Below the pieces are notes generated by a model that was given only the letters and a program-made list of their open reading frames with translations, was not told where the DNA came from and searched no databases. The translations under genes and the position numbers were made by a program. This document shows, piece after piece, positions 37,301-43,424 of a stretch of 64,000 bases of DNA. The stretch's first letter is position 1, and every line of letters begins with the position of its first letter. Source of the DNA: Apostichopus japonicus (lineage: Eukaryota > Echinodermata > Holothuroidea > Aspidochirotida > Stichopodidae); assembly GCF_037975245.1 (NCBI RefSeq), contig NC_092579.1, forward strand, positions 5,519,001 through 5,583,000, written 5' to 3'.

Positions 37301-38970
37301 AGATTTCTTAAAATGTCAATATCTCTGCAACCGTTTGTAGGATTTTGTCAGATACTTGGTATGGTTATGTAATTACAATTACAATTTTACATCAGTGATA
37401 TTTATGAGTCGGTGGAGCTTAATTGAAAATTGTCAAAAACAGCTTGTACACACAATGTCTCAACAACCGCAAGTTGAATCAATGTTGTACTTGAGATAGA
37501 TCCCCCATGATAAGTATTTAAACCCCATTGTTCTTGGTTCTCATGTCATGAAAGTTAATGAGTGGGCAGAGCTGAAAGTAAACTTTTTTCATACTGGTAT
37601 GGTGATGCTGGTGAACAATAAGCACATTTTCATTGCATCTCCAACTTCATGTCATTAATATTCATCAAATTGCAAGAAATGGCTTTTAAACACATGACAA
37701 CAACCAAATGTTTTATGATTTTCATCCTCGACATATTAGGTTTGTCACACTACATTCATACAATCACCCGTGTTGTTTTTTTATTAATAATGCTTTGAAA
37801 TATAATTTTACAATGCCAGCAGAAAATCTTATGACAGCTGTCTTCAGATCACAAATGTATAGAAAATATTCCTAATTAGCACATCTTAAAAGTATTAGTT
37901 AAACTGCTTCTGGAGACATACTCTTAATTGATAGAGGTGAAATATGCACAAACTAATTTTCTAGGGCAATCATAAAGCTTTCCTCTGTTTTCTCTTCACA
38001 GATTGAAAAGTTACGACACATTGACCAAATAACATCTCCATTCCAGCTCATTCTACCTGAATGTGAGTAATTAATAACTTTAGCATGGTGATGCGGCTGA
38101 ATATGTTTCATTACCATGTTGTACTCACTACCAGATTTGTAAACTAGAACAGGTTCTTCGATATCAAGTATTGCAAATAGTTGACATGACAACTGCAGCC
38201 TGGACTCCTCTATGCAAAGTGGGATCAGATGTACAAATCTCAGATGTAAGGGATTGTAGTCAGTATGTAAAATGTTGATGTATGAATAGTAAGATTACAT
38301 GTACACATCTCATATGAAAGGATTGCACCTAAATTATGTTAAGTATTGATGTGTGCTTAGGTGTTAAACATAAGTATTGATACCAAAGCAACACACTTAG
38401 ACTGAGTATTGATACTGTATTCAAGTCTCATTGCAATGAATAACAACAATTACTGAAATTCAGCCATCTGCTTTAAATATGCATTCTGGGAGTTAAATCA
38501 GATTTTATTTTTAGTCTCATTGAAAATTCTGAACTTTGAGGTTTCTTTGGTCCCTGAGTGGAAGAAACACATCACTGTGGTCTCACATTTCTTGATATTA
38601 TTGCTTAAACAGGATCAGTTTAATTTCCTTCATGAAAAGTCGCAATTTTCTTTCTTTCAACCTTACAGCCATCATCAAATCTTTCGATCAGCTAAAGCAG
38701 AACTTATCAGAACATCTTGATGTAGACCAATCCACCCTGCTGGCAAATATTTTCCAAGTTCCTGGAGAAGGAGTTACTGATATCAAGAAGCACAAAACAC
38801 CAGGAACTCTTTTGTTAGAGAAGCTGACCCAAAATTCACTGATATCTCCCACAAACGTCACAAAATTGGAAAATACCTTAACAGAACAAGGAAATGAAGA
38901 ATGTGCAAAACTTGTCAGAGATTTTAGGTGGAAAAATCCAGTAGTGCAAGCAACAATGTGCCCAGAATAA
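15445..38970 (+). CDS. Gene-level model: propeller / death-fold / coiled-coil / double ZU5-UPA scaffold protein (20 exons, 5' incomplete)
   Basis: Joining the 20 exons listed separately gives one open frame of about 2,400 codons ending in TAA at 38968-38970; every junction keeps phase. The domain order is: beta-propeller, DED-like fold, long coiled coil, DED-like fold, ZU5, UPA-like region, DED-like fold, UBA-like helix bundle, ZU5, UPA-like region, DED-like fold. ZU5-UPA-death supramodules are known from UNC5, PIDD and ankyrins, where they gate death-domain assembly. Two such modules plus a propeller and giant coiled coil in one chain is unusual. It is likely an intracellular scaffold (no signal peptide or membrane segment seen). 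Exon 1 opens at an acceptor in mid-codon, so the start lies upstream. It could also be two genes: exon 13 can read into a stop at 32143-32145. Confidence 0.6.
16448..16825. repeat. 213-bp tandem duplication in intron 1
   Basis: The block starting caatattagagcagcacaca occurs at 16448 and again at 16661; the first 110 bases are nearly identical and the rest diverges with small indels. It lies in the intron between exons 1 and 2. Confidence 0.88.
17495..17735 (-). repeat. tRNA-derived SINE (family 2) in intron 1
   Basis: Read on the minus strand from about 17730: GTTAGCTCATTGATTAACGC (A box), then GGTCCCAAGTTCGAGTCAC (B box), a tRNA-unrelated body, and an (ATAC)n tail formed by the gtat run at 17466-17495. 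The body differs from family 1. A short frame over the tail is not a gene. The rest of intron 1 to 19062 shows nothing else. Confidence 0.75.
19063..19333 (+). CDS. Exon 2: death-effector-like domain 1
   Basis: Acceptor ttgttatag ends at 19062, phase 0, matching exon 1. About 90 residues from SDIFTFDNLL to VFQQAQ. The segment FLSLVHHLREAGKVSFHDIN, followed by HLMIACSEKALSKLV, fits helices 3-6 of the death-effector fold (short hydrophobic helix, turn with Gly, then paired helices ending in a leucine/lysine-rich one). The typical RxDL of DEDs is not kept (ALSKL), so DD or DED cannot be told apart by eye. Donor gtatgt at 19334, phase 1. Confidence 0.65.
19984..22661 (+). CDS. Exon 3: giant 14-residue-repeat coiled coil
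   Basis: The acceptor at 19982-19983 and the phase-1 codon GAT continue exon 2 as DSKFTKKVPKDQLKALEDK. The remaining roughly 860 residues are about 60 copies of a 14-residue unit, LKTTEEERQQLTGR, which is exactly two heptads, so the register runs on as an uninterrupted highly charged coiled coil. A variant block with EKHQI, EDERQQFIG and KLAISE recurs near 20.17, 20.73, 21.18 and 21.81 kb, showing higher-order duplication. The frame meets TAA at 22671, but a donor gtaatt at 22662 in phase 0 leads into exon 4, which continues coiled coil. It is probably a rod or oligomerisation arm. Confidence 0.8.
20060..22640 (+). repeat. 42-bp coding minisatellite
   Basis: A 42-base unit (for example ctaaagacaacagaggaaga plus agacaacagctgactggaaga) underlies the coiled coil. 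Landmark agcatcaaatta lies at 20167, 20734, 21175 and 21805; the spacings 567, 441 and 630 equal 13.5, 10.5 and 15 units, so gains and losses occur in half-units of 21 bases (one heptad). Indels are all in frame. Confidence 0.92.
23010..23147 (+). CDS. Exon 4: coiled-coil continuation
   Basis: Acceptor gacag at 23005-23009, 46 codons, phase 0 to phase 0, donor gtaagt at 23148. Encodes EHEEAKSSLKATKDELVKSQ, then LEYAKEAMALQEVLKQTREA and LNQQQL. It has heptad-like leucine/alanine spacing but is not built of the 14-residue unit, so it looks like the ancestral end of the coiled coil. The shared character and matching phase argue that exon 3 splices rather than stops. Confidence 0.75.
23589..23670 (+). 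CDS. Exon 5: acidic linker
   Basis: Acceptor ttttacag at 23581-23588; encodes AYSAVMEDETLLEERDTLDI plus SQGSTLA; donor gtaggt at 23671, phase 1. A short acidic linker between the coiled coil and the second death-like fold. No domain is recognised. Confidence 0.65.
23671..27033 (+). other. Intron 5 with repeated NR-half-site-rich segments
   Basis: The longest intron of the model (3.36 kb), phase 1. It contains diverged copies of a repeat with tgacctttgacctccaccc and aaacaatagggattttgtac near 25860, 26010, 26280 and 26510, and an (AC)n run near 26590. Its 3' end and a block near 25440 are duplicated in the relic at 1.24-1.65 kb. I see no exon inside it. Confidence 0.6.
26284..26296. promoter_or_regulatory. 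Perfect DR1 nuclear-receptor-type motif
   Basis: tgacctttgacct is the reverse complement of AGGTCAAAGGTCA, the DR1 consensus bound by RXR, HNF4 and COUP-TF type receptors. It lies in a dispersed repeat within intron 5, so it may be coincidental. Confidence 0.35.
27034..27357 (+). CDS. Exon 6: death-effector-like domain 2
   Basis: Acceptor atatttcag ends at 27033; the phase-1 base from exon 5 completes GCT. It encodes 108 residues. GRLMVNVAHDLTLDSTLKLA, LFRLPPAETDMLRRV and ITLINFMKTRNIINMYDVTN, followed by LQKGLVHIQ, give six amphipathic helices in the death-fold order. A hydrophilic tail of about 25 residues (PYQSKVDPFQFEENQLPQLL) follows. Donor gtaaga at 27358, phase 1. Confidence 0.68.
28072..28545 (+). 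CDS. Exon 7: ZU5 domain 1
   Basis: Acceptor attttcag ends at 28071, phase 1, donor gtaaag at 28546, phase 1. An acidic stretch (DNEPTPSQGSDEKEEDHDYS) precedes the ZU5 fold: YEGGTISIMGVHLTIPEGAL opens with the Gly-Gly and Ile-Pro-x-Gly-Ala signature. MTPLIKLEPEGLTLDKPAQL and TIPHSAIIPEPDRHDVIIFT follow, the P-x-G-x-x-L-x-x-P-x-x-L-x-I-P-H core of ZU5 in UNC5, ankyrins, PIDD and ZO-1. This is the most confidently identified domain in the gene. Confidence 0.88.
28737..28963 (+). CDS. Exon 8: UPA-like segment 1, first part
   Basis: Acceptor ttatag ends at 28736; the phase-1 G gives GEITWTEEKSIHSKLDPEKI, then SLNINILSYVFVNLVNLETE. The Trp-led strand right after ZU5 and the alternating hydrophobic pattern fit the UPA fold. 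Exon 16 has the same position, phases and size (230 against 227 bases) and the paired motif IKWSQERK. Donor gtgagg at 28964, phase 0. Confidence 0.7.
29339..29422 (+). CDS. Exon 9 (tentative): short in-frame segment
   Basis: An AG at 29337-29338 and a donor gtaacg at 29423 bound 28 codons (MAQILIVAQSVHNKDLEGGR plus IRRNKQYL) in phase 0. The stronger-looking acceptor ttcttacag at 29309 would bring a stop in phase 0. The duplicated module (exons 15-20) has no counterpart, and exon 8 can join exon 10 directly in phase. It may be an alternative exon or not an exon at all. Confidence 0.35.
29567..29728 (+). CDS. Exon 10: UPA-like segment 1, second part
   Basis: Acceptor tgttttag ends at 29566, 54 codons, phase 0/0, donor gtttgt at 29729. 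It encodes LCLGNYTTFQITRTLNVGRD and SYIDMIMLSPGGGYHLTKEE. The stretch FQITRTLNVG parallels VQLHSMTSTLHVG of exon 17, its position-equivalent in the second module. Confidence 0.6.
29815..30075 (+). repeat. tRNA-derived SINE (family 3) in intron 10
   Basis: The plus strand opens with TAGCAGTTAGAGTGACGTCC (A box) and GGTTTCTGGTTCAAAATCCC (B box), then a body and an AT-rich tail ending in repeated aattta blocks near 30045-30070. It lies well inside the intron and does not disturb the neighbouring exons. Confidence 0.7.
30522..30674 (+). CDS. Exon 11: UPA-like segment 1, third part
   Basis: Acceptor tctattag ends at 30521, exactly 51 codons, phase 0/0, donor gtgagt at 30675. It encodes HVDIDYLCAASRVSHQFRLN and GGTDMVDVKLKVTQHEMNQT. 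Exon 18 of the second module is also exactly 153 bases and shows the same pattern (HKIEFHL...VNLDIEARY...LFQLSIQ), which identifies them as duplicates. Confidence 0.7.
31041..31089 (+). CDS. Exon 12: short linker before death-like domain 3
   Basis: Acceptor cctttag ends at 31040; 49 bases encoding VKDILLSPESQEILHP plus one base; donor gtgagt at 31090, phase 1. It is the counterpart of exon 19 (61 bases, same phases) in the second module. Confidence 0.6.
31787..32103 (+). CDS. Exon 13: death-effector-like domain 3
   Basis: Acceptor actttcag ends at 31786; phase 1 completes Gly. It encodes GLHKYKKLRGDVAKLLDKQH and CAKLSVYFELKPAENETIQE, then MLMKILDERELIMPDRMIGM, YEGLKAIHFNKLATLVLKYI and a lysine/glutamate-rich tail. 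The L-x-x-L-x-x-R-x-L-I-x-x-D turn followed by a helix ending in LATLVLKY is the DED helix 4-6 pattern. The donor gtttgt at 32104, phase 0, leads to exon 14. If unused, the frame ends at TAA 32143-32145 after VCALQKVVKTLKL, giving a shorter protein. Confidence 0.68.
32495..32672 (+). CDS. Exon 14: UBA-like three-helix segment
   Basis: Acceptor gtttcag ends at 32494, phase 0, donor gtaaag at 32673, phase 1. After a basic lead (VKLPKKQEVISKRESKSS) comes TILIEEGYNRLDVQRALKLS then NGKLDLGRRLLILAKEE. The Gly-Tyr turn, A-L-x-x-[SA]-N-G-x-x-[DE]-L spacing and hydrophobic third helix match ubiquitin-associated (UBA) domains. No ATG or promoter precedes it, so it is an internal exon, which supports read-on from exon 13. 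Confidence 0.6.
33030..33353 (+). CDS. Exon 15: ZU5 domain 2
   Basis: Acceptor tcctccag ends at 33029; phase 1 makes GAG. It encodes HHGGEMFIAGVNLLVPAGAL, then LRLTPFVKFGPESLTLHKPV and TLIIPHCAFTPADQTGLDVY. All ZU5 landmarks of exon 7 recur at the same spacing. It lacks the acidic N-terminal stretch of exon 7, which explains the smaller size. Donor gtgtgt at 33354, phase 1. Confidence 0.87.
34514..34743 (+). CDS. Exon 16: UPA-like segment 2, first part
   Basis: Acceptor tttttcag ends at 34513, phase 1 to 0, donor gtaagt at 34744. DKSIKWSQERKHLSCSMNSQ, then FAVEAEKPCLIGLHVPFIPK and LTIHLWFHNDDSLEHK. It aligns with exon 8 from the Trp onward (ITWTEEK against IKWSQER, CFCKDSDEEYK against WFHNDDSLEHK at the end). 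Confidence 0.7.
34850..35105 (-). repeat. tRNA-derived SINE (family 1, copy C) in intron 16
   Basis: Read on the minus strand from about 35103: GCTGTGGCCGAGTGGATAAA (A box) and GGTTTCCGGGTTCGATACTC (B box), then the same body as copies A and B down to 34850. It is more diverged than copy B and lacks the ATT tail, so it is an older insertion. Confidence 0.8.
35833..35970 (+). CDS. Exon 17: UPA-like segment 2, second part
   Basis: Acceptor attcacag ends at 35832, 46 codons, phase 0/0, donor gttagt at 35971. It encodes SLINEEIYQQKGSIIHDPVS and VQLHSMTSTLHVGTNSSTSQ. Same position and phases as exon 10, with a shared Gln/x/Thr/Leu/x/Val-Gly core. Confidence 0.65.
36230..36392 (-). repeat. tRNA-like SINE fragment in intron 17
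   Basis: On the minus strand: GTGAAGTGGTTAAAGTTTAT (A-box-like), ACAGGTTCCAGTCATGC (B-box-like) and GGGCAAGGCACTTGATTTAA. The last phrase is a widespread feature of invertebrate SINE bodies. Ends are not sharply defined. Confidence 0.5.
36456..36608 (+). CDS. Exon 18: UPA-like segment 2, third part
   Basis: Acceptor ctcaaag ends at 36455, exactly 51 codons as in exon 11, phase 0/0, donor gtaact at 36609. It encodes DVAMETLWLKNRHKIEFHLQ, DTVNLDIEARYGMFRRN and LFQLSIQLQ. Confidence 0.7.
36850..37680. repeat. Imperfect tandem repeat, about 150/300-bp period, in intron 18
   Basis: The phrase attaatattcatgagtgggt plus ggggcttaa and its variants recurs near 36955, 37110, 37265, 37393 and 37548. 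A longer phrase with ctcaacaaccgcaag and gtagatgcccc recurs about every 300 bases (36866, 37172 diverged, 37458). It is old and diverged, non-coding. Confidence 0.75.
38002..38062 (+). CDS. Exon 19: short linker before death-like domain 4
   Basis: Acceptor tcttcacag ends at 38001; encodes IEKLRHIDQITSPFQLILPE plus one base; donor gtgagt at 38063, phase 1. Counterpart of exon 12. Confidence 0.6.
38669..38970 (+). CDS. Exon 20: death-effector-like domain 4 and stop
   Basis: Acceptor ccttacag ends at 38668; T from exon 19 completes Ser. IIKSFDQLKQNLSEHLDVDQ, STLLANIFQVP, TPGTLLLEKLTQNSLISPTN and VTKLENTLTEQGNEECAKLV follow, with a TAA stop after PVVQATMCPE. The L-L-x-x-L-x-x-x-x-L-I-S-P turn mirrors exon 13 (LMKILDERELIMPD). 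No canonical AATAAA is obvious in the next 400 bases; the 3' UTR end is undefined. Confidence 0.7.
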
Positions 38971-40599
38971 TGACTGAAATCATACTGTGGGTTATTTGTA
39001 GGCAAGTAATGATATAAACATATCACTGGTGGTGATGTAACCAATGTAACCATTAGATAAATAGCCTATAAAATTACTCTCCAGAACATACCTGGCTAGG
39101 CTGAGTAGGCTTTGGCCTATCTCAAAACTCAGATTTGTCACCAGTCACCAGCCTAGTGCACCATCTATACCAACACATCCAGGCAGACAGATAAGTCACG
39201 CATGCTAACTGTATTTGTCAGTGGGTATTGCCCAAACAAAATAGTAGCCTGCATAATTTTATATCTTTGAGTTGGTTACAAATATTTAAAACTTAGATTA
39301 CTGGCTAGGCCTATACCAACTGCTTATGTCCTTTTGTCAAATTTACAGTGTTGTGAATATATTGCAAAAGAGAGCATTTGTATGAATATTTGTACAATTC
39401 TTGATAGGGCTATGTTCATAGACTGAAATATTCTAGGCTTGAGTTATGACCTAGGCTAACCTAAGTTAGACCAAAGGCAAGGCTAAGTACATAGGCCTAT
39501 GTATTCTAAGCCTATTTTCTTAGTATTGAATTGATAGTGATCATAAGGCCTGGACATCATAATCGTCAACCCGATGTTATTCTGGCAAGTGGATCTATCG
39601 TTAGAGCTACAGTTTTAAGTAAAATGAGATGGTGATATTTTTTGTTATTAGGCTTTAGACATATCACATCCAAACGGACAGCCGTAGCCGGTCTATGGGC
39701 CTAGGATAACTATTTCCAGGTTCCAGTGAATAACAATCCAGCAGCTGAGCAGATCACTTCCTAAGAATTACCTGTGAAAACTTCAGTCCACTGCCACATT
39801 TTTGACGATTTTGGCTCCCAAATGCGGCACACGATGTATCCATTTCGAGTGATTTATGTCAACTACTGTATATCACGTTAGTTTTGTCAAAATTTGTATA
39901 ACGCGCCAGTACTTTCTTGCCGTACAAGCAATGCGCCACCAGTTGGGTGAGGGGCTTAAGTGACATTCTCCCTACTTCAATTTCTATGTTTAGGCCTAGT
40001 TTACTCATACTTTACTCAGTTCACTCAATAAGCCTAAGAAAAGGTTGACTGATTTGACGTAAAATGGATGCTTAAGTTAAATTCATCACTCCGAAAGAGA
40101 CTTTAAATGTACGTGTCGTCTTGTGAAATGCACATACTAGCCTATAGTTTAGATTACTATAGATTATTGGCTAACCATATTATAGTTATTGTCAGGGACG
40201 TCGCTAGAGGGGTGTGTGGGGTGTCTACCCCCCCCCCCCCCAATCTTGGTAAAGCTAACAATAGTTGGAAAATTAGAGTGCGACTGTCGCACTCCAATTT
40301 ACCTAGGCCTATTCATATATTACTGTGATTGTGAATGACCGAACAAATATTTCGGTCAAATTAATTAACCTTTAATCAAATATATTTACCACGTTTTCCT
40401 TGCCACTTTGAGAAATTGTATCCCGCGATCCTTATACTCCACCATACAAAACTTTGTTTGATTTTGAATACTCTAAAAAAAATGCCTAATAGAACTACCG
40501 TACAACGTTCGCCAGCTTCAATTCGGTTTATTTATGTACTAATTTTGCTATTGGGTGGGTTGACCATGTTCGCCAGCTTCAAGTATGTTCAATATATAT
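38971..40599. other. 3' flank of the scaffold gene, no gene seen
   Basis: It contains the presumed 3' UTR, then a stretch dense in aggcct and ctaggc. At 40193 a lone CAGGGACGTCGCTAGAGGGG followed by a run of 14 C resembles one end of the hAT-like elements; its partner is not found. Confidence 0.5.
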
Positions 40600-42241
40600 C
40601 ATGGACGTAGCCAGGGGGAGCAGGAGGAACTACCCCCCCCCCCCCATTTCAGTGTCAAAATATGTTAAGAACTATTGAGATTTTTGCATGGTATTTTGAC
40701 AGTGCTCTTTTGATCTTGAATACTCGTCAGCTCCGTTAACTTGATTATTATCGTAGAAACATTCAGGCCTACTGATTCAGCTACTTAGTTTGGCAGGGAG
40801 AAATTAGCTAACTTTAGCCACTGCGTTATAAAATACATATAGCTTACCTAACCGCACTCGATGCAGAGTCACGAAACGTAGCACAACGACGACAACGTGC
40901 GTTCTCATCCTTTCTATGGTTCGTCCTAAGTTGTTGCACGAACAACATGTTATGAAGCTAAGCTAGCAATCGTAGGTGATACGCGCTTCATATAAATAAT
41001 TATTAGACTGATAAATATGAAAGTTGATTTTGTCCATCAGTTAAGTTCGTCAAATGTATTAAAGTCCAAACACTGGACAATAAATAAGAATCATCCTACT
41101 GGAAAAATTGTAAAAGAGCACTGTCACGATGATGATTGACACAAGTCTCACGACTATTGTGCAGCTGGATACATTTACCGATGAATGTTCATTTGTTGTT
41201 TGTTTTGCTCACGAAGTTCGCATTAGTAACATTCGACATTCTAGTATGCTTTGTTTAATTCACTGATTGCTCCACGTGCATCAATTGAATTTGTGGATGT
41301 CTTTGTTTAGATTACTTTGCATAAAAGTGAAGGAAAAGGGTCAGTATGAATAAGCCGGGTAAACAGGTCAGGGCGTGATATTCGTTAGCCTGCAGTATTT
41401 TTAAGATCGTCGGTTTTTCACTATCATATGTAGGGGCAACTTTAGTTCCCCGTTGATGAATTCGCTGTTATACATATCTTGTTATATATCTTAAACCTGT
41501 AAAAAAGCCGGAAACTGACCGAATTCCGTAAGTGTATCATATTATTATGTGTACTAAGTCAAACCTTGCTTTGCAGTAGAGGGAACGCAATTAGTTAGTC
41601 GTATTATTGTTATTTGAGTAAGGCGAGGCCGAAATATGTTAAAGATTGAAAAGCACGTATACAAATATATTAATATATTAAGTTTGTTAGTATCGAATGT
41701 CTGTACAGGGAGGGCATATTGTAGACAAGTGATAAGTGTTAAGAAGGTGTTAAATATATGGGATCATACAGCAAGATCAATGCATGTTTGATATGTTTCC
41801 TATTGCCGATGTAACGTCATATTTGTGTGAAATATTTGTTTATGCAATGCGTATATTTACGTTTTGTTTCAAGGTTTTTGCCCCTGGTTACGAGGATTGA
41901 ATAAAACTACTCATAGTGAAGACACACGCCACTCGAGTCTGTATGTTGTCCAATCGAATCGTTTTACCTTACCCGTGACAAGCACTATGTTGTCTTTCTG
42001 ATATAATATGTGAAAGAATATGTTAAAGAATAATTCAAACCGGAAACAAAATCTGCTGATAATATGATAATATAATATGATAATATGGTAATGATGAATC
42101 TGGCAAAACATTGCACCAGATCGCATGTAAGGACCTTCAATTGTTCAAAAATTTCTCAACCCACCTCCCCCAACCCCCTCCCCTTAGACTTCCATATTAA
42201 TCGCAAAATATGCCCCTTGCAAATTCCTGGCTACGTCGCTG
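40600..42241. mobile_element. hAT-like non-autonomous element, 1,642 bp
   Basis: Left end CATGGACGTAGCCAGG; right end is the reverse complement of CAGCGACGTAGCCAGG. Flanks are atatatat (40592-40599) and gtatatat (42242-42249), an 8-base duplication with one mismatch in an AT-rich site. It has C runs near both ends, as in the other copies, and no transposase frame. The AT-rich flank makes the duplication less decisive than at 48.1 or 51.0 kb. Confidence 0.6.
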
Positions 42242-42249
42242 GTATATAT

Positions 42250-43356
42250 ATTGTCTCTATGGTATACTATTAAAACACTAAATGCTAGTCAGTAGTAGTT
42301 GTAAATAACCGTTACAGTACGTTACTTGGTACGTCTCACCGAACTCTTGAATCTTTGCAAAATTGGTTCATATTTCATATTTCAGACAATTACATCTTAT
42401 ACAGTTGTAGAAGATAGGTATAGACATTTTTGGCCAAATTTAGACTAGAATATATTTATAGAAATAGTTCAGATGTTATTTTTGTAACGACCAAAACACA
42501 GGTTCATGTTGCTACGGTTTATTACGGTAAACAAACAACAAATAACCCTTCAAAGACTAAACAATTGGATCATGAATACAAGATTAAAGTAATGGCCTAT
42601 CATGGATAATTAATGTAAATTAAATGTGCAATGAGAAACAATACATAGAGACGAAGAGTCATAAACATTGAGTATTGTTCTTACTTAATTGAAGATTGTG
42701 TCATTATTCTCAGACGTTGGTCATAGCAAAGCTCTGAGTCCAATTTTCTCAATTACTCCAAACATGGGGTAAAAACAGACCTCCATGCTCAAACAAAAAG
42801 AATTAAAACAAATCACTTTAGGAAATAAAAAAGAATACATATCAGGTGACATGTCATGTGACTTACTTCATGTGAGCAATTGGGTTGCCAAGGAGAAGAT
42901 AGAACTCTAAGGTCTGATATTGCATTTTAATACCAATTTACACCTTCACCCATCTCCAGGAAACCTGATTATTACAAAGTTTGATCATCCATCACTGATT
43001 ATGATAACGACAAAAAGGAGCATAATAGTATACAACTTAGCAAACACATCACGGTCGATGTAGCGCACATTGTGCCAAAGACATCTTACAACGTCAAGGC
43101 CACATAACACACATGCGTTAGGATAGCACAGTAGTGAACGGCGATCTACGGTGATAAGCAAGTTATTCATGGAGGTTAGACAGATTACCTCCATGAGTTA
43201 CTTAATTGACAGCATTTTCGAAATTAACTACACTCTTCATCACTCTGCAATTAACTCCTATCACACAATCATGAATTAAAGCTTACCCTGAATATAACAC
43301 GATCTTGTTAAGCATAAGAATGGCTCCGTAAAAAGGATGAGAAGACCATTCACAAA

Positions 43357-43424
<68 letters not shown>

